Positions 35,501 through 45,490 of a stretch of DNA of 64,000 nucleotides are shown here, in pieces. Both the position numbers and the translations under genes were made by a program. The DNA lies in NCBI RefSeq assembly GCF_030254645.1, contig NZ_CP116346.1, positions 4,009,001-4,073,000 of the forward strand, in the 5' to 3' direction. The notes under the pieces are model-generated. The model worked only from the letters and a program-made list of their open reading frames with translations. It was not told the DNA's origin and did not search any database. Each line of letters begins with the position of its first letter. The stretch's first letter is position 1. The DNA comes from Paucibacter sediminis (GTDB taxonomy: Bacteria; Pseudomonadota; Gammaproteobacteria; Burkholderiales; Burkholderiaceae_C).

Positions 35501-36503
35501 CCGCGATATGCGCGGTCGAGAGGTTGACGATCTGGGCGGCCGTCAGCGAGGCCACCTGGGCCGAGCTCAGGGCCACGATGTCGGCGGACGACAGGCCGGG
35601 CAACTGGTCGGTGGTCAGCGCATTGATCTGGCCGGTGGTGAGCGAGCCGATCTGGTCGCTGCTCAGGTCGGCGATCTGGTCGGAGCTGAGCGCCTTGAAG
35701 GCGGCCGTGCTGATGGCGCGCAGATCGGCCGATTCCAGCTTGGGCAGCTGCACCGAGGTCAGCGCCGCCACCTGGCTGGAGTTCAGGGCGGCGAACTGGG
35801 CCGTACCGAAGGCATTCAGGTCATCCGTCGTCAGATGGCTGATCTGGTCGCTGCTCATCGCGGCGACCTGGGCGGTGGTGAACTTGGCGAACTGGTCGCT
35901 GGTGAAGGCGTTCAGGTCACCGGTGTTCAGGCCTTGTACCTGGGCGGTGGTGAGCGCGGCCACCTGGGCCGAGGTCAGGGCCTGCAGCTGGCCGTTGCTC
36001 AGGGCGTCGAGCTGGTCGCTACTCAGGTTGCGCAGCGCCGCGGTGCTCAAACCCTTCAGATCAGCGGTCTCGATGGCGGCCACCTGGGCGGTGGAGAACA
36101 GCGCGATCTGTGCCGAGGTCAGCACGCCGATCTGGTTGGACGCCAGCGCGACGATGTCGGCGGTGCTCAGGCCGGGCAGCTGGTCCGAGGTCAGGTTGAC
36201 GACCTGGGCCGTCGTCAGCGCACCGACCTGGCTCGAGTTCAGGGCGCCGATCTGGTCGGAGGAGAGGGTGCGGAAGCTGTTCGAGCTCAGCGCCGCGAAG
36301 TCGGCGGTCTCGAAGGCCTTCAGCTGCGTGCTGTTGAGCACCGAGATGCCCAGGGTGGAGATGGCCGCCGCCTGCGCGGTGGTGAGCGCCACGATCTGGT
36401 CGGTCCGGAAGGCAGCCCAGTCTTCCGTGGTGAGGTCCCGAATCGCCGCCGTGGTGAGTTCCGCGATCTGCTTGGTGGACAGAAGATTGATAAACGTGCT
36501 CAT
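23517..36503 (-). CDS. Giant octapeptide-repeat secreted protein, 4328 aa, with FrpC-like C-terminal module
   Basis: Starts at ATG 36503 with an AGGTGAGA ribosome binding site 5-6 bases upstream. Apart from a dozen N-terminal residues and the last 235 or so, the whole chain (about 4090 residues, roughly 510 octads) follows [ST]-[ST]-x-[QD]-[ILVF]-x-x-[LFM]. Ser and Thr fill the first two positions, giving on the order of a thousand hydroxyls. I see no cysteine and very few charged or aromatic residues. Octads are grouped into 24-octad superunits of 192 or 194 residues. The C-terminal module has four Asp-rich calcium loops (DLNGDGV, DRNHDGVINDG, DSNHDGKLTAAD, DANHDGKTDVGEL) as in FrpC-like RTX proteins, but the residue before the conserved Pro is Ser rather than Asp. 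There is no Sec signal; type I export is inferred. The stop is followed after 97 bases by the shorter paralogue. Confidence 0.92.
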   Translation of the reverse strand: MSTFINLLSTKQIAELTTAAIRDLTTEDWAAFRTDQIVALTTAQAAAISTLGISVLNSTQLKAFETADFAALSSNSFRTLSSDQIGALNSSQVGALTTAQVVNLTSDQLPGLSTADIVALASNQIGVLTSAQIALFSTAQVAAIETADLKGLSTAALRNLSSDQLDALSNGQLQALTSAQVAALTTAQVQGLNTGDLNAFTSDQFAKFTTAQVAAMSSDQISHLTTDDLNAFGTAQFAALNSSQVAALTSVQLPKLESADLRAISTAAFKALSSDQIADLSSDQIGSLTTGQINALTTDQLPGLSSADIVALSSAQVASLTAAQIVNLSTAHIAAIETADLKALSTSALRALTSDQLDALTNGQLQALTSAQVAALTTAQVQGLNTGDLNALTSDQFAKFTSAQVAAMSSDQISHLTTEDLNALGTAQFAALNSDQVASLTSVQLPKLESADLRAISTAAFRALSSDQIADLSSDQIGSLTTGQISALTSDQMPGLATADIVALSSAQVAALSAAQVVSLSTAHIAAIETADLKALSTAALRALTSDQLDALTNGQLQALTSGQVAALTTAQVQGLNTGDLNAFTSDQFAKFTSAQVAAMSSDQISHLTTEDLNALGTAQFAALNSDQVASLTSVQLPKLESADLRAISTAAFKGLSSDQIADLTSDQIGQLTSGQINALSTDQLPGLSTADIVALSSAQVASLSAAQIVNLSTAHIAAIETADLKSLSTSALRALTSDQLDALTNGQLQALTSAQVAALTTAQVQGLNTGDLNAFTSDQFAKFTSAQVAAMSSDQIAHLTTEDLNAFGTAQFAALNSDQVAALTSVQLPKLESADLRAISTAALRALSSDQIADLTSDQIAQLTTAQVAALNINPDQFGGLSTADVVALSSSQIASLTAAQMANLSTAQIAAIETADIKSLSTSALRALSSDQLDALTNGQLQALTSGQVAALTTAQVQGLNTGDLNAFTSDQFAKFTSAQVAAMTSDQIGHLSTEDLNAFGTAQFAALNSDQVASLTSVQLPKLESADLRAITTAAFKALSSDQIADLTSDQIGQLTSGQINALTTDQLPGLSTADVVALSSAQVASLTAAQIVNFSTAQIAAIETADLKSLGTAALRALTSDQLDALTNGQLQALTSAQVAALTTAQVQGLNTGDLNAFTSDQFAKFTSAQVAAMSSDQISHLTTEDLNALGTAQFAALNSDQVAALTSVQLPKLESADLRAITTAAFKALSSDQIADLTSDQIGQLTSGQINALTTDQLPGLSTADVVALSSAQVASLTAAQIVNFSTAQIAAIETADLKSLGTAALRALTSDQLDALTNGQLQALTSAQVAALTTAQVQGLNTGDLNAFTSDQFAKFTSAQVAAMSSDQIAHLTTEDLNALGTAQFAALNSDQVAALTSVQLPKLESADLRAISTAALRALSSDQVADLTSDQIAQLTTAQVAALNINPDQFGGLSTADVVALSSAQIAALTSAQVGNLSTAQIAAIETADLKSLSTSALRALTSDQLDALTNGQLQALTSAQVAALTTAQVQGLNTGDLNAFTSDQFAKFTSAQVAAMSSDQIAHLTTDDLNAFGTAQFAALNSNQVAALTSVQLPKLESADLRAISTAAFKALSSDQISDLTSDQIGQLTTGQINALSTDQLPGLSSADIVALSSAQVASLTAAQIVNLSTAHIAAIETADLKALSTSALRALTSDQLDALTNGQLQALTSAQVAALTTAQVQGLNTGDLNAFTSDQFAKFTSAQVAAMTSDQIAHLTTEDLNAFGTAQFAALNSDQVAALTTVQLPKLESADLRAISTAALRALSTEQIDALTSDQIGAMTTAQVAALTTNPDQFGGLSTADVVALSSAQIAALTSAQVGNLSTAQIAAIETADLKSLSTSALRALSSDQLDALTNGQLQALTSAQVAALTTAQVQGLNTGDLNAFTSDQFAKFTSAQVAAMSSDQISHLSTEDLNAFGTAQFAALNSDQIASLTSVQLPKLESADLRAITTAAFKALSSDQIAALTSDQIGQLTTGQINAMTTDQLAGFATADIVALSSAQVASLTSAQIVNFSTAHIAAIETADLKSLSTSALRALTSDQLDALTNGQLQALTSAQVAALTTAQVQGLNTGDLNAFTSDQFAKFTSAQVAAMTSDQISHLTTEDLNAFGTAQFAALNSEQVGSLTSVQLPKLESADLRAISTAALRALSTDQIAALTSDQIGSMTTAQVAALNTNPDQFAGLNTAAIVAMSSAQIAALTSAQMANLSTAQIAAIETADLKSLSTSALRALSSDQLDALTNGQLQALTSSQVAALTTAQVQGLNTGDLNAFTSDQFAKFTSAQVAAMSSDQIAHLTTEDLNALGTAQFAALNSDQVAALTSVQLPKLESADLRAITTAAFKALSSDQIAALTSDQIGQLTTGQINAMTTDQLAGFATADIVALSSAQVASLTSAQIVNFSTAHIAAIETADLKSLSTSALRALTSDQLDALTNGQLQALTSAQVAALTTAQVQGLNTGDLNAFTSDQFAKFTTAQVAAMSSDQIGHLTTEDLNALGTAQFAALNSEQVGSLTSVQLPKLESADLRAISTAALRALSTDQIAALTSDQIGSMTTAQVAALNTNPDQFAGLNTAAIVAMSSAQIAALTSAQMANLSTAQIAAIETADLKSLSTSALRALSSDQLDALTNGQLQALTSSQVAALTTAQVQGLNTGDLNAFTSDQFAKFTSAQVAAMSSDQIAHLTTEDLNALGTAQFAALNSDQVAALTSVQLPKLESADLRAITTAAFKALSSDQIAALTSDQIGQLTTGQINAMTTDQLAGFATADIVALSSAQVASLTSAQIVNFSTAHIAAIETADLKSLSTSALRALTSDQLDALTNGQLQALTSAQVAALTTAQVQGLNTGDLNAFTSDQFAKFTTAQVAAMSSDQIGHLTTEDLNALGTAQFAALNSEQVGSLTSVQLPKLESADLRAISTAALRALSTDQIAALTSDQIGSMTTAQVAALNTNPDQFAGLNTAAIVAMSSAQIAALTSAQMANLSTAQIAAIETADLKSLSTSALRALSSDQLDALTNGQLQALTSSQVAALTTAQVQGLNTGDLNAFTSDQFAKFTSAQVAAMSSDQIAHLTTEDLNALGTAQFAALNSDQVAALTSVQLPKLESADLRAITTAAFKALSSDQIAALTSDQIGQLTTGQINAMTTDQLAGFATADIVALSSAQVASLTSAQIVNLSTAHIAAIETADLKSLSTSALRALTSDQLDALTNGQLQALTSAQVVALGTDQVRSLNTGDLNALTSDQFAKFTTAQVAALSSDQISHLTTEDLNALGTAQFAAMTTEQVAAFTSVQLPKLESADLRAISTAALRALGTDQIAALTSDQIGSMTTAQVAALNTNPDQFAGLNTAAIVAMSSAQIASLTSAQMANFSTAQIAAIETADLKALSTSALRALSSDQLDALTNGQLQALTSTQVAALTTDQVRGLNTGDLNALTSDQFAKLTSAQVAAMSSDQISHLTTEDLNALGTAQFAAMSTEQVAALTSVQLPKLESADLRAISTAALRALSSDQIADLTSDQIGQLTTGQIGALTSEHLPGLSTADVVALSSAQIAALSSAQIVDFSTAQIAAIESADLKSLGTSALRALSSDQLDALSNSQLQALTSAQVAALTTEQVRGLNTGDLNALTSDQFAKFTSAQVAAMSSDQIGHLTTEDLNALGTAQFAAMTSEQVAAFTSVQLPKLESADLRAIGTAALRALSSDQIAALSSDQIGQLTTGQVAALGSDQIGGLATADIVALGSAQVAALTSAQIVDFSTAQIAAIETADLKALGTATLRALSSDQLDALSNGQLQALSSSQIAALGTDQILSLNTADLNAFTSDQFSKFTSAQVAAFSTDQIKHLTTDDLNALGTAQFNALSTDQVMALSTLQISNLETADLRALSSNSLRSLTSDQLDALTANQLQALGGQVILLTTDQLAGLSSTDLNAFSSTQFGVMTSAQVQGFTTLQIANLETADLKALSTAAIGALHTDQWAAITSTQIGVLSTSQIVAMTTEQASVLSSDQVLGFSTTQVVALESRDIAAMTMEAAGAFTSADIQVMSGAQLGALLAVSPIVLDLNGDGVSTTSAANGVNFDLLGIGHNSKVGWAAATDGLLVMDRNHDGVINDGRELFGAGTLLADGKRAGDGFTAMAAEDSNHDGKLTAADAHYQDLRVWVDANHDGKTDVGELKTLTELNIVELDLHASKGSAVDNGNLLGLVSGYKTADGADHAMADVWFAKDKTASGEPAHAEVKLHDLLAAPSVEVLPGGGVLTAQQHRDAELHAHLLPLKRPEDDENKGVPLI
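24216..36497 (-). repeat. 12.3-kb nested repeat array (24 bp; 576/582 bp; 1158 bp)
   Basis: The basic unit is 24 bp (one octad). Twenty-four octads make a superunit, and about 21 superunits fill the array. The landmark tcaccggtgt recurs at 27241, 27823, 28399, 28981 and 29557, that is at alternating steps of 582 and 576 bp. The extra 6 bp come from a two-residue insertion (NTNPDQFAGL in place of an octad) in every second superunit, so the true higher period is 1158 bp. Inside a superunit, Asp replaces Gln at position 4 in octads 2, 6, 12, 16 and 22, which splits it into blocks of 10, 10 and 4 octads. Units toward both ends are more diverged. Confidence 0.92.
27202..29515 (-). repeat. Near-identical 1158-bp tandem duplication inside the giant gene
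   Basis: The bases from about 27202 to 28320 recur at 28360 to 29478 with no difference that I could find in the stretches compared. A third, slightly diverged copy extends from 29518, and an earlier partial one lies before 27202 (for example gcgaagccacc against gcgaggccacc). Such identity in a gene whose other units differ points to a recent unequal crossover or to gene conversion. It is also a place where short-read assembly could miscount copies. Confidence 0.85.
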
Positions 36504-36703
36504 GATGGTCTCACCTGGAGGTTGTGTCGGTGTTCAGCTCGGCCACCAGGGCCGCGGGCTGTCGGATTCGTCGCGCTGGTGTCATGCGCATGGGCAAAAC
36601 AAGCCGTCGGGCCTGGCTGCTGGCCTGGGTCTGGTTTGCTGTAGTGACAGAACTGAACACCATGGAACTCACAAAGGTCGGGGCAGTCTTGCGATGCCTG
36701 GGC

Positions 36704-36741
36704 AAAAAAACGGACTCGGACGCCTGGCATCGATCCAGGCG
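36704..36741 (-). terminator. Hairpin plus U-tract: GntR terminator or leader attenuator
   Basis: Read on the minus strand, a perfect 7-bp stem (CGCCTGG-ATCGATG-CCAGGCG, 36741 down to 36721) is followed after 10 bases by seven T residues (36710-36704). The 10-base gap is longer than in a textbook intrinsic terminator. It may end transcripts coming from the GntR gene, or, since it lies just downstream of the FliA-like promoter, modulate read-through into the giant gene. Confidence 0.4.
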
Positions 36742-36751
36742 CTTCACTCGG

Positions 36752-36778
36752 TTTTCGGGCCCCAGCGGATTTACTTTA
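36752..36778 (-). promoter_or_regulatory. Candidate FliA (sigma-28) promoter for the giant gene
   Basis: On the minus strand TAAAGTAA (36778-36771) is followed after exactly 11 bases by CCCGAAAA (36759-36752). The enterobacterial sigma-28 consensus is TAAAGTTT-N11-GCCGATAA, so each half matches 6 of 8 positions and the spacer is exact. The predicted start would leave a 5' leader of about 240 bases before ATG 36503. In such a GC-rich genome an AT-rich match with exact spacing is uncommon, but it is a visual match only. Confidence 0.45.
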
Positions 36779-37018
36779 GGTTTCACTCTGGTGGCGGCCC
36801 CCCGGTTGGGGAGGCCGGGCCACACGGACTGCCGGACTTAGCCTGATTAAAGGTTTGGGTGCAGTGATGCTAGGGCCGGGGCCGGGCAGGGAAGCCGGCA
36901 TAAGGCCCTGTTTCGGCGCACTAATTGCGCCGTTGGGCCAAAAAATCGTTCAGATTTCACGCCGGCCTGCCGATATCGGAGGGTTGGGCCCTCAAGTTCC
37001 GCCGCAGGCTGGCGAGGC

Positions 37019-37684
37019 TCAGGCCGGAATCTGGGCGGCGGCCAGACCGTTCTGAAAGTGCAGCCGCATCAGTTCGGTGGCCCTGGCGGGCGAGCGCGCG
37101 GCGAGTTCCGCCATCAGCTCGCGATGCTCCTGCAGCGAGTCCAGCAGGCGCCCTGCCTTGAACAGCGAGTGGTGGCGGTTCAGCTTGATGATGCGGCGCA
37201 GATCGCTGACCAGGTGCTGGCGCAGGCGGTTGTCGTCGATCTCCAGCAGCTTGCGATGGAATTCCTCGTTGGCGGCGAAGAACTGATCGCGGTCGGCGAG
37301 CCGTGCTTCCAGCTGCTCATGCAGGTGCTGCAATTCCGCCAGTTGCCGGGCGTCGGCCTTGCGCGCCACTTCGCCGGCGGCATCGCTTTCCAGCAGGGCC
37401 AGCAGTTGGTAGGCTTCGCGGACGTCGCGTTCCGACAGTTCGGTGACATAAGCGCCCCGGCGCACCTTCATCGTGACCAGGCCTTCCACCGCCAGGACCT
37501 TGAGTGCCTCGCGCATGGGGGTGCGGCTGATGCCCATCTCCTTGCAGAGTTTGAGCTCGTCGATCCATGCGCCGGGCTCCAGCTCGCGGCCATAGATCTG
37601 CTGGCGCAGGCGCTCGGCCACCTCCTGGTAGAGGGCACGAGGGGCCAGGCTGGCAGAAGGCTGGGCGGAGGAGGTGGCGGGCAT
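37019..37684 (-). CDS. GntR-family regulator, FCD (FadR) subfamily
   Basis: 221 residues. The N-terminal winged helix is ALYQEVAERLRQQIYGRELE then ISRTPMREALKVLAVEGLV and RRGAYVTEL, typical of GntR. Residues about 85-215 form the all-helical FCD ligand-binding domain with the metal/ligand residues in EEFHRKLL and HHSLFK and the terminal HLV..LRRII and EHRELMAEL segments. FCD regulators bind small organic acids. It is divergent from the methylmalonyl-CoA mutase gene with an 83-base shared promoter that holds a perfect palindrome. It probably controls the propionate operon, perhaps as a repressor relieved by methylcitrate, propionyl-CoA or a related acid; the ligand is a guess. Confidence 0.9.
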   Translation of the reverse strand: MPATSSAQPSASLAPRALYQEVAERLRQQIYGRELEPGAWIDELKLCKEMGISRTPMREALKVLAVEGLVTMKVRRGAYVTELSERDVREAYQLLALLESDAAGEVARKADARQLAELQHLHEQLEARLADRDQFFAANEEFHRKLLEIDDNRLRQHLVSDLRRIIKLNRHHSLFKAGRLLDSLQEHRELMAELAARSPARATELMRLHFQNGLAAAQIPA

Positions 37685-37712
37685 GACGCGTCAGAGTGTA
37701 GTCAAATTTTGC

Positions 37713-37728
37713 ATTCATAATTATGAAT
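37713..37728. promoter_or_regulatory. Perfect palindrome, likely GntR operator
   Basis: ATTCATAATTATGAAT is a perfect 16-bp inverted repeat, pure A/T apart from one C and one G. It lies 28 bases before the GntR start and 39 bases before the mutase start. FCD-type regulators bind short AT-rich palindromes of this kind. Its central place between divergent genes suggests control of both, including autoregulation. Confidence 0.7.
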
Positions 37729-37767
37729 AACGGAAACGGTATGATGCCGGGTCCGCAGGAGTCGAAC

Positions 37768-39950
<2,183 letters not shown>

Positions 39951-39951
<1 letters not shown>

Positions 39952-40379
39952 TGCCACTGGCGCTGACTCCCGTGCAGGCCGAGGACTTCGAGTCCATGCT
40001 GGCCCTGCGCATCGCGGCGCTGCAGCCCAGCCTGGAGCGGCTGGGCCGCTTCGACCCGCAGCGTGCGCGTGAGCGTCTGGCCAGCCAGTTCGAGCCGGCG
40101 GCGATGCGACATATCGAGCGGGACGGGCAGCGCATCGGTTTTCTGACCGTGAAGCCGCAGGCCGACGCGCTGCGCCTGGAACACCTCTATATCCAGCCCG
40201 GCGCGCAAGGGCAGGGCGTGGGCGCCTGGGCGCTGGACTGGGTGAAGGCACATGGGCAAGACGTGACCCTCTCGGCCCTCAAGCTCAGCGACGCCAACCG
40301 CTTCTACCTGCGCCACGGTTTCGTCGTCACTGGCGAGAGCGACTTCGACATCGACTACCGCTGGAGCGCGCCGAGATGA
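39951..40379 (+). CDS. GNAT-family N-acetyltransferase
   Basis: 142 residues. Its ATG overlaps the stop of the mutase gene (TGATG), so translation is coupled. The acetyl-CoA binding loop is visible in LEHLYIQPGAQGQGVGAW at about residue 77, followed by LKLSDANRFYLRHGFVVTGE, the usual GNAT C-terminal strand and helix. The substrate is unknown. An acetyltransferase between the mutase and its chaperone is not part of the core pathway. It might acetylate one of the operon's CoA enzymes, as other GNATs do for acyl-CoA synthetases, or act on a small molecule; I cannot choose between these. Confidence 0.85.
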
Positions 40380-41398
40380 TGAGGAATCTGGGCGCCTCCA
40401 TCCTGGGCGAGCCGGGCGCCATGCAGCGCCGGGCCATGGCCAAGGCCATCACCCTGCTGGAGTCCACCCGCGCCGACCACCGCGCCCAGGCCGATGCCCT
40501 GCTGACCGGGCTGCTGCCGTACAGCGGCAAATCGCTGCGCCTGGGCATCTCGGGCGTGCCGGGCGTGGGCAAGAGCACCTTCATCGAGGCCCTGGGCCTG
40601 ATGCTGATCGCGCGCGGCCACCGCGTGGCGGTGTTGGCGGTGGACCCCTCCAGCAGCGTCTCGGGCGGTTCGATCCTGGGCGACAAGACCCGCATGGAGC
40701 ATCTCTCCATGGACGAGCGCGCCTACATCCGCCCCAGCCCCAGCAGCGGCACCCTGGGCGGCGTGGCCGAGAAGACGCGCGAGGCCATGCTGGTGTGCGA
40801 GGCGGCCGGCTATGACATTGTCATCGTCGAGACCGTCGGCGTGGGCCAGAGCGAGACCGCGGTGGCCGGCATGACGGATATGTATGTGCTGCTGCAGCTG
40901 CCCAACGCCGGCGACGACCTGCAGGCCATCAAGAAGGGCGTGATGGAGTTGGCCGACCTGGTGGTGATCAACAAGGCCGACATCGACGCCGCCGCCGCCA
41001 CGCGCGCCGAGGCGCAGATCGCCTCGTCGCTGCGCCTCCTGGGCCTGCACCACCGCCCCGACCATGTGGCGCACGATGCGCAGCAATGGCATGCCCAGGT
41101 GATGCAGCTGAGCGCCCTCAAGGCCGCGGGGCTGGACCGCTTCTGGGACCTGGTGATGCAGTTCAAGGCCCTGCAGCAGGCCAATGGCCGCTTTGCCGCC
41201 AAGCGCCAGCAGCAGGCCCTGGCCTGGATGTGGGAGCGCATCCAGGCGGGCCTGAAACATGAATTTTCCGAGGCGCCGGCCGTGCGGGCCGCGCTGAACG
41301 AAACGACCGAGCGCGTGCTGACCGGCCGCCTCGCGCCCTCGACCGCAGCCCGCGAGCTGCTGGCGACCTTCTTCCGTGGAGACCAAGACCATGCATGA
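40376..41398 (+). CDS. meaB: Methylmalonyl-CoA mutase-associated GTPase MeaB
   Basis: 340 residues, overlapping the end of the GNAT gene by 4 bases. It is a SIMIBI-class GTPase with Walker [16 protein letters not shown] near residue 62, [20 protein letters not shown], the Mg-binding [15 protein letters not shown] and the base-specificity motif VVINKADID. MeaB gates cobalamin loading of the mutase and ejects inactivated cofactor. Its place two genes after the mutase is the usual association. The C-terminal helical dimerisation arm is present. Confidence 0.95.
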   Translation: MMRNLGASILGEPGAMQRRAMAKAITLLESTRADHRAQADALLTGLLPYSGKSLRLGISGVPGVGKSTFIEALGLMLIARGHRVAVLAVDPSSSVSGGSILGDKTRMEHLSMDERAYIRPSPSSGTLGGVAEKTREAMLVCEAAGYDIVIVETVGVGQSETAVAGMTDMYVLLQLPNAGDDLQAIKKGVMELADLVVINKADIDAAAATRAEAQIASSLRLLGLHHRPDHVAHDAQQWHAQVMQLSALKAAGLDRFWDLVMQFKALQQANGRFAAKRQQQALAWMWERIQAGLKHEFSEAPAVRAALNETTERVLTGRLAPSTAARELLATFFRGDQDHA

Positions 41399-42923
41399 CA
41401 TCCAACAAATGCTTGAAGAAAAGCGTGCCAAGGCGCGCCTGGGCGGTGGCGAGAAGCGCATTGCCGCCCAGCATGCCAAGGGCAAGCTGACCGCGCGCGA
41501 ACGGCTGGAACTGCTGTTCGACGAGGGCAGCTTCGAGGAATGGGACATGTTCGTCGAGCACCGCTGCGTGGACTTCGGCATGGCCGACAACAAGATCCCG
41601 GGCGACGGCGTGGTGACGGGCTACGGCCTCATCAACGGCCGCCTGGCCTTTGCCTTCAGCCAGGACTTCACCGTGTTCGGCGGCGCCCTCAGCGAGGCCC
41701 ATGCCGAGAAGATCTGCAAGGTGATGGACCAGGCCATGAAGGTCGGTGCGCCGGTGATCGGCCTGAACGATTCGGGCGGCGCGCGCATCCAGGAGGGCGT
41801 GGCGTCGCTGGGCGGCTACGCCGATGTGTTCCAGCGCAATGTGATGGCCTCGGGCGTGATCCCGCAGATCAGCATGATCATGGGCCCCTGCGCCGGTGGC
41901 GCGGTCTATTCGCCGGCCATGACCGACTTCATCTTCATGGTGAAGGACTCCTCCTATATGTTCGTCACCGGCCCCGAGGTGGTGAAGACGGTGACGCACG
42001 AGGAAGTGACCGCCGAGGAACTGGGCGGCGCCGGCACGCACACCAGCAAGAGCGGCGTGGCCGACCTGTCCTTCGACAACGACGTCGAAGCCATCCTGAT
42101 GCTGCGGCGCTTCTTCAACTACCTGCCGCTCAACAACCGCGAGAAGGCGCCCACGCGCCCCAGCGGCGATCCAGGCAACCGCGTCGACATGTCGCTGGAC
42201 ACCCTGGTGCCCGACAACGCCAACAAGCCCTACGACATGAAGGAGCTGATCCTCAAGACGGTCGACGATGGCGACTTCTTCGAGCTGCAGCCCGACTACG
42301 CCAAGAACATCATCATCGGCATGGCGCGCATGGAGGGCCAGACGGTGGGCATCGTGGCGAATCAGCCCCTGGTGCTGGCCGGCTGCCTGGACATCAAGAG
42401 CAGCATCAAGGCGGCGCGCTTCGTGCGCTTCTGCGATGCCTTCAACATCCCGGTGATCACCTTCGTCGATGTGCCCGGCTTCATGCCCGGCACCAGCCAG
42501 GAGTACGGCGGCATCATCAAGCATGGCGCCAAGCTGCTCTACGCCTATGCCGAGTGCACCGTGCCCAAGGTCACCGTGATCACCCGCAAGGCCTATGGCG
42601 GCGCCTATGACGTGATGGCCTCCAAGCACCTGCGCGGCGACGTCAACTTCGCCTGGCCGAACGCCGAGATCGCGGTGATGGGCGCCAAGGGTGCGGTGGA
42701 GATCATCTTCCGCGAGGACAAGGGCGATCCGGCGAAGCTGGCGGCCAAGGAGGCCGAGTACAAGGCCCGCTTCGCCAACCCCTTCGTGGCCGGCGCGCGC
42801 GGCTTCATCGACGACGTGATCCAGCCGCATGAGACCAGGCGGCGCATCAGCCGCAGCCTGGCGATGCTGAAGGACAAGAAGCTTGAGAACCCGTGGCGCA
42901 AGCACGGCAACATTCCCCTCTGA
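41391..42923 (+). CDS. pccB: Propionyl-CoA carboxylase beta chain (carboxyltransferase)
   Basis: 510 residues from ATG 41391 ([11 protein letters not shown]), preceded by TGGAG at good spacing; a GTG at 41376 would add only five residues. The start overlaps the end of meaB. The crotonase-type acyl-CoA carboxyltransferase signatures are [35 protein letters not shown] and, in the second half, [18 protein letters not shown] and [11 protein letters not shown]. It transfers CO2 from carboxybiotin to propionyl-CoA to give (S)-methylmalonyl-CoA and would pair with the alpha chain encoded next. Confidence 0.95.
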   Translation: MHDIQQMLEEKRAKARLGGGEKRIAAQHAKGKLTARERLELLFDEGSFEEWDMFVEHRCVDFGMADNKIPGDGVVTGYGLINGRLAFAFSQDFTVFGGALSEAHAEKICKVMDQAMKVGAPVIGLNDSGGARIQEGVASLGGYADVFQRNVMASGVIPQISMIMGPCAGGAVYSPAMTDFIFMVKDSSYMFVTGPEVVKTVTHEEVTAEELGGAGTHTSKSGVADLSFDNDVEAILMLRRFFNYLPLNNREKAPTRPSGDPGNRVDMSLDTLVPDNANKPYDMKELILKTVDDGDFFELQPDYAKNIIIGMARMEGQTVGIVANQPLVLAGCLDIKSSIKAARFVRFCDAFNIPVITFVDVPGFMPGTSQEYGGIIKHGAKLLYAYAECTVPKVTVITRKAYGGAYDVMASKHLRGDVNFAWPNAEIAVMGAKGAVEIIFREDKGDPAKLAAKEAEYKARFANPFVAGARGFIDDVIQPHETRRRISRSLAMLKDKKLENPWRKHGNIPL

Positions 42924-42943
42924 GGCAAGCAGGAGACAAGAAC

Positions 42944-45018
<2,075 letters not shown>

Positions 45019-45019
<1 letters not shown>

Positions 45020-45489
45020 TGAGCAGCGCAGCCAAGCCCTACAAGATCCTCGGCATCCAGCAGATCGCCATCGGCGGCCCCGACAAGCAGGCCTTGCGCA
45101 AGCTGTGGGTGGAGGTGCTGGGCCTCACGGTCACCGGCAACTTCGTGTCCGAGCGCGAGAACGTCGACGAGGACATCTGCGCCATCGGCAGCGGCCCGCA
45201 CAAGGTCGAGGTGGACCTGATGCAGCCGCTGGACCCCGAGAAGAAGCCGGCCGTGCACACCACGCCGCTCAACCATGTGGGCCTGTGGGTGGACGATCTG
45301 CCCAAGGCGGTGGCGTGGATGGCCGCCAACGGCGTGCGCTTTGCCCCCGGCGGCATCCGCAAGGGCGCGGCCGGCTACGACATCTGCTTCATCCACCCCA
45401 AGAGCAACGACGAGTTCCCGATCGGCGGGGAGGGCGTGTTGATCGAGCTGGTGCAGGCGCCGCCCGAGGTGGCGGCGGCGCTGGGCTGA
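45019..45489 (+). CDS. VOC-superfamily protein, possible methylmalonyl-CoA epimerase
   Basis: 156 residues. The ATG at 45019 overlaps the pccA stop (TGATG). Two VOC half-domains can be seen: [20 protein letters not shown] with a following [10 protein letters not shown], and [17 protein letters not shown] with [13 protein letters not shown]. Conserved Gln, His and Glu positions could hold the divalent metal. Its place at the end of an operon that otherwise lacks an epimerase suggests it converts (S)- to (R)-methylmalonyl-CoA. It differs enough from classical epimerases that another glyoxalase-type role is possible. Confidence 0.75.
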
Positions 45490-45490
45490 T

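Larger units (their letters stand above)
36504..37018. other. 515-bp non-coding leader region of the giant gene
   Basis: No convincing gene lies here; the short open frames have no conserved features. The stretch is richer in A and T than its surroundings. It contains a FliA-like promoter (36752-36778), a hairpin followed by a T-run on the minus strand (36704-36741), and a second perfect hairpin, CGGCGCA-CTAAT-TGCGCCG at 36914-36932, without a T-run on either side. It separates the GntR gene from the giant gene, both on the minus strand. Confidence 0.6.

Noticed and set aside
24216-36497. CRISPR or satellite-type non-coding array
   Set aside because: Units are exactly 24 bp, stay in one reading frame and vary as codons do. 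There are no unique spacers between conserved repeats.
1-36500. Recent acquisition of the island by a mobile element
   Set aside because: I see no integrase, transposase, tRNA-linked direct repeats or change in base composition within the window, although the left boundary is not visible.
22446-36644. A 4732-residue open frame on the plus strand, and many shorter plus-strand frames across the repeat array
   Set aside because: The 24-bp period and restricted codon choice keep several antisense frames free of stops. The antisense products are low-complexity Gly/Arg/Gln/Leu or Ala/Ser/Trp strings with no motif, while the minus-strand frame has a ribosome binding site and a recognisable C-terminal module.
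36914-36932. Hairpin CGGCGCA-CTAAT-TGCGCCG as a terminator
   Set aside because: Neither strand has a T-run after the stem, so I kept it only as an unassigned inverted repeat in the leader region.
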